A stretch of DNA of 64,000 nucleotides from the NCBI RefSeq assembly GCF_000017165.1, contig NC_009634.1:1-64000 (forward strand). Reading direction: 5' to 3'. A program made the position numbers and the translations under genes. How positions within the stretch are numbered: position 1 is the first letter of the stretch; each line of letters begins with the position of its first letter. The stretch is from Methanococcus vannielii SB. GTDB taxonomy: Archaea; AGJL01; Methanococci; Methanococcales; Methanococcaceae. The notes below the pieces were generated by a model. That model worked only from the letters and a program-made list of their open reading frames with translations. It was not told where the DNA came from and ran no database searches. Positions 61,375 through 64,000 of the stretch are shown here, in pieces.

Positions 61375-62798
61375 TTTGCATCACCTGGCTCTTCTTCTTG
61401 GAATTCCATCAATTTCCAGGCTGGGTTATATATTGCTGAATATATGTCTTTTGCCATATTCACAAATCCTTCAAATCCGATGTATGGGCCGTTTTCGTAT
61501 GAGTGGATCATTACTGAAGGTACACCCAATTTGTGGAACAGATATTTCTCTTTAATGCCGCCAAGAACAATTTCAGGTTTGTATTTTTCCACAATTTCTT
61601 CCATTTCGAGGGTGTTTGGGTCATCAATGATAATTGTACCATCTTTTGCCCTGTCTTTCATTTTTTCATAGCCATCTTCATGTTCGAAAAGACCCGAAAG
61701 TGCTACAATTTCCATTCCTAAGAATTCATTAATTGGTTCTGCAAAGTGCCAGCTTTTTGGGCCCCCTGCTGAAATCCAGATTTTTTTGCCTTGTAATTTT
61801 GATTTATAAAAGTCGAGTTCAGGCTGGATTTTGTCCATTCTGTCTTTGATAACTGCGTTTGCTTCTTCCTCTTTTCCAAAGTATTTACCAACTGCAATTA
61901 AGTTTTCTGCACAGTATCTTGGGCCGAAAAAGTCTACTTTGATATATGGAACACCGTATTTTTCTTCGATTAATTTTGCAACGTAGGTAGCAGATCTTTG
62001 GCACCTTACAAGACTTAATTTTGCTTTGTGCATCCAACAGAGCTCGTCGTGGCATGCATCTCCAGTAAATTTACTGAGAACGTTAATACCCATTTCTTTA
62101 AAATATTTTTCAAGTACCCAGTAGTCACCATCAATGTTATATTCCCCAATCAGGTTGATGTCGTAGTCCGTTGTTTTTGGTGGCTCTTTTGTACCGACTA
62201 ATTTTGAAAATATTGTGTAATTTCCAACGTGGTGTCCTTTTGATTGGGTAGGCCCTGCAAAACCGGGGGCATTGAATGCTACAACGTCTTTTCCAAGTTC
62301 TTCGGACATTTCTTTACATACTGCATCTAAATCATCCCCGATAAGGCCGGTTGTACATGTTGCGTAGGTATAAATTGCATTTGCTTCAGGATATTCTTTT
62401 GCAGCTTCCCTAATTACTTTTTTAAGCTTGTTCATTCCACCAAACACGACATCGGATTCGTTTAAGTCAGTTCCAATAATGTGCTTGAGGTTGAAGTTTT
62501 CAATTGGAAATACGGTTCCATCAGGCATTAATGGGTTTGTTGGGTATCTTTTTGTTGTACCATTTCCGTATGCAGTGCATCCAACAGGCGAGTGGACTAC
62601 GTGTGCTACGTCTTTTAAAGCACCGGTTATTACGCCCTTAACTCCTGCAAATGCACAACCTCTCTCAGTCATACTTCCGGGGATTGTACTTTTGTTACAG
62701 TGTGGCTGGCAATGTCTTGGTTCGTTTGAGTTTTTGATGTAAACGTGCTTCTCTCTTTCGGGGATGTCTTTATCTACATCTAGTAAGCAGTGTGGCAT
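61371..62798 (-). CDS. nifD: Nitrogenase molybdenum-iron protein alpha chain
   Basis: The catalytic alpha subunit, 475 aa. Cys48, Cys74 and Cys148 are the P-cluster ligands, and FeMo-co is held by Cys266 (LVRCQRS) and His432 (IHSYENGP). Gln185 and His189 in TQSKGHH match alpha-Gln191/His195, needed for N2 reduction. The segment after His432 reads GPYIGFEGF, with Ile440 where Azotobacter NifD has His451, and with [13 protein letters not shown] and TKRYPT it is closer to the alternative nitrogenase alpha subunits. No delta (anfG/vnfG) gene is present. Mo versus other metal use is not decided by sequence. Confidence 0.95.
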   Translation of the reverse strand: MPHCLLDVDKDIPEREKHVYIKNSNEPRHCQPHCNKSTIPGSMTERGCAFAGVKGVITGALKDVAHVVHSPVGCTAYGNGTTKRYPTNPLMPDGTVFPIENFNLKHIIGTDLNESDVVFGGMNKLKKVIREAAKEYPEANAIYTYATCTTGLIGDDLDAVCKEMSEELGKDVVAFNAPGFAGPTQSKGHHVGNYTIFSKLVGTKEPPKTTDYDINLIGEYNIDGDYWVLEKYFKEMGINVLSKFTGDACHDELCWMHKAKLSLVRCQRSATYVAKLIEEKYGVPYIKVDFFGPRYCAENLIAVGKYFGKEEEANAVIKDRMDKIQPELDFYKSKLQGKKIWISAGGPKSWHFAEPINEFLGMEIVALSGLFEHEDGYEKMKDRAKDGTIIIDDPNTLEMEEIVEKYKPEIVLGGIKEKYLFHKLGVPSVMIHSYENGPYIGFEGFVNMAKDIYSAIYNPAWKLMEFQEEEPGDAK

Positions 62799-62897
62799 TT
62801 TAGCACTCCTAAAAAATTTTTAAATGTAATATATTCTGTATATTTTATTTTAAGTTTATTTTGGACATGAATTTTCTTTTTTAGTCTTGATCATACT

Positions 62898-63263
62898 TTA
62901 AATTGCTAAATCTCCTTTTTCAAAAGTTCTTAACCTTACAACTTCCTCAATTGGGCATACGAAGATTTTTCCATCTCCGTATTGACCAGACTTATTTACT
63001 TTCATTATTGCTTCAACAACAAGGTTTACGTCTTCGTCTAAAACTACCAAACTTAACATTGTTTTTGGAACATATCTCATTCCACCCTGCTGGCTTAGAA
63101 GTTCTTTATTTTGAATTTCAAAGGAAATTTCTTGAATGATTGCCTTTTGTTTTCCCCGCCCAAAAACTCTAGATGCAGTCATTGAGGGAAATCCTAGGCC
63201 TTCAAGGATATTTTTAGTGGTTGCCATTTTATTTGGTCGGATTATTGCAATTATTTCCTTCAT
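62898..63263 (-). CDS. nifI2: Nitrogenase regulator NifI2 (GlnB family)
   Basis: A 121-aa PII-like protein. MKEIIAIIRPNKMATTKNILEGLGFPSMTA, GRGKQKAIIQEI and the C-terminal VDEDVNLVVEAIMKVNKSGQYGDGKIFVCPIEEVVRLRT are PII hallmarks, with the T-loop insert NKELLSQQGGMRYVPKTM that marks NifI2. With NifI1 it binds dinitrogenase and turns off N2 fixation when ammonia is high, relieved by 2-oxoglutarate and ATP. The mechanism is established in M. maripaludis. It lies 8 nt after nifI1. Confidence 0.95.
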   Translation of the reverse strand: MKEIIAIIRPNKMATTKNILEGLGFPSMTASRVFGRGKQKAIIQEISFEIQNKELLSQQGGMRYVPKTMLSLVVLDEDVNLVVEAIMKVNKSGQYGDGKIFVCPIEEVVRLRTFEKGDLAI

Positions 63264-63271
63264 ATACTCAC

Positions 63272-63589
63272 CTATAATCCGTTTGATCTAGTTCTTACAG
63301 TATATACTTCATCTACGGGACTTACAAAGATTTTTCCGTCACCGAAATTTCCAGTATACGAATTTTTTGTAACAATTTCAATTACATTTTCCACATTGGA
63401 ATCGTCTACAACAAGCATGAGCATTGTTTTTGGGAGTTCATCGTAGTATATTTGGTCGATTTTAATTCCTTTCTGTTTTCCCCTACCTATAACGTCCATT
63501 TTTGTTAAAGCGACGTATCCAGAGTCTGCAAGTTTGTCAACTACTTCTTCTGCTTTACTTGGCCTAACAATTGCTCTAATCATTTTCAT
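63272..63589 (-). CDS. nifI1: Nitrogenase regulator NifI1 (GlnB family)
   Basis: A 105-aa PII-like protein. MKMIRAIVRPSKAEEVVDKLADSGYVALTKMDVIGRGKQKGIKIDQIYYDELPKTMLMLVV contains the short T-loop typical of NifI1. It forms a complex with NifI2 for ammonia switch-off. It lies 41 nt after nifH. PII uridylylation at a T-loop tyrosine is not needed in this system. Confidence 0.95.
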   Translation of the reverse strand: MKMIRAIVRPSKAEEVVDKLADSGYVALTKMDVIGRGKQKGIKIDQIYYDELPKTMLMLVVDDSNVENVIEIVTKNSYTGNFGDGKIFVSPVDEVYTVRTRSNGL

Positions 63590-63630
63590 TTTTTGCCCTC
63601 TTTAAATTTAAAGTAAGTAATTTATTTTAA

Positions 63631-64000
<370 letters not shown>

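Noticed and set aside
62506-62519. GGAA-N6-TTCC match to the NrpR operator
   Set aside because: It lies inside nifD coding sequence; one such match is expected by chance in 64 kb, and the real nif operator should be upstream of nifH, outside the window.

Overview
The window looks like a chromosomal segment of a mesophilic Methanococcus, closest in gene content to M. maripaludis. The evidence is an archaeal 16S-23S-5S rRNA operon, an AT-rich background with GGTGA-type ribosome binding sites, a methanogen-type class II-like seryl-tRNA synthetase, CofG (coenzyme F420), an AksF-like dehydrogenase (coenzyme B), archaeal DapF/HisB/CobY, a selenocysteine-containing SelD with an archaeal 3'UTR SECIS, a bipartite SelU, an S-layer protein, a class III signal-peptide pilin, and a methanococcal nif operon with nifI1 and nifI2. 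Species is inferred from remembered gene content and not from a database comparison.

Layout: 1-4910 is the rRNA operon with bulge-helix-bulge processing stems and no tRNA in the 16S-23S spacer. 5.0-15.1 kb holds small metabolic and conserved genes (flavin reductase-like, hisB, EamA transporter, dapF, PRC-barrel, cobY, PAC2-like, tautomerase, iron-sulfur flavoprotein, DedA, CBS, HTH, RNase Z). 15.1-19.7 kb is enriched in selenium genes: Sec-containing selD with SECIS, and the split tRNA 2-selenouridine synthase selU-C/selU-N. Between them lie a pilin, a DUF126 subunit, a Nog1-type GTPase and a tiny zinc-ribbon gene. 19.8-29.6 kb is a minus-strand block (argJ, flippase, two TPR proteins, guaAb, pyrG, a DEDDh exonuclease, hel308). 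A C/D box sRNA gene sits on the opposite strand between the last two, and both of its guides match the 23S rRNA encoded at the start of this window. 29.9-32.3 kb is a cobalt-transport cluster (cbiM, cbiN, a Dabb protein, cbiQ) preceded by two palindromes. 32.4-43.9 kb holds TPR and HEAT-like proteins, an AIR-synthase relative, aksF-like, serS, a 41-aa membrane protein, the RNase P Pop5 subunit, nadC, cofG and an S-layer protein. 44.1-50.0 kb has a methyltransferase, a TIR-like/TPR protein, hemC, an FtsX-type permease, a decayed D-2-hydroxyacid dehydrogenase and a cytosine deaminase. 50.3-53.4 kb is a glycine-betaine ABC operon preceded by eleven perfect 10-bp A-tract repeats. 53.5-56.7 kb is bioA, a CPA2 antiporter and a CBS protein. 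56.9-64.0 kb is the nif operon on the minus strand (nifH partial, nifI1, nifI2, nifD, nifK, nifE, nifN, nifX).

Functional links: nif genes encode nitrogenase, its post-translational switch-off (NifI1/NifI2) and its cofactor scaffold (NifEN, NifX). SelD supplies selenophosphate both for selenoprotein synthesis (including itself) and for SelU tRNA modification. The C/D sRNA would direct 2'-O-methylation at two 23S sites about 300 nt apart. No CRISPR array, insertion sequence, prophage or tRNA gene was seen.
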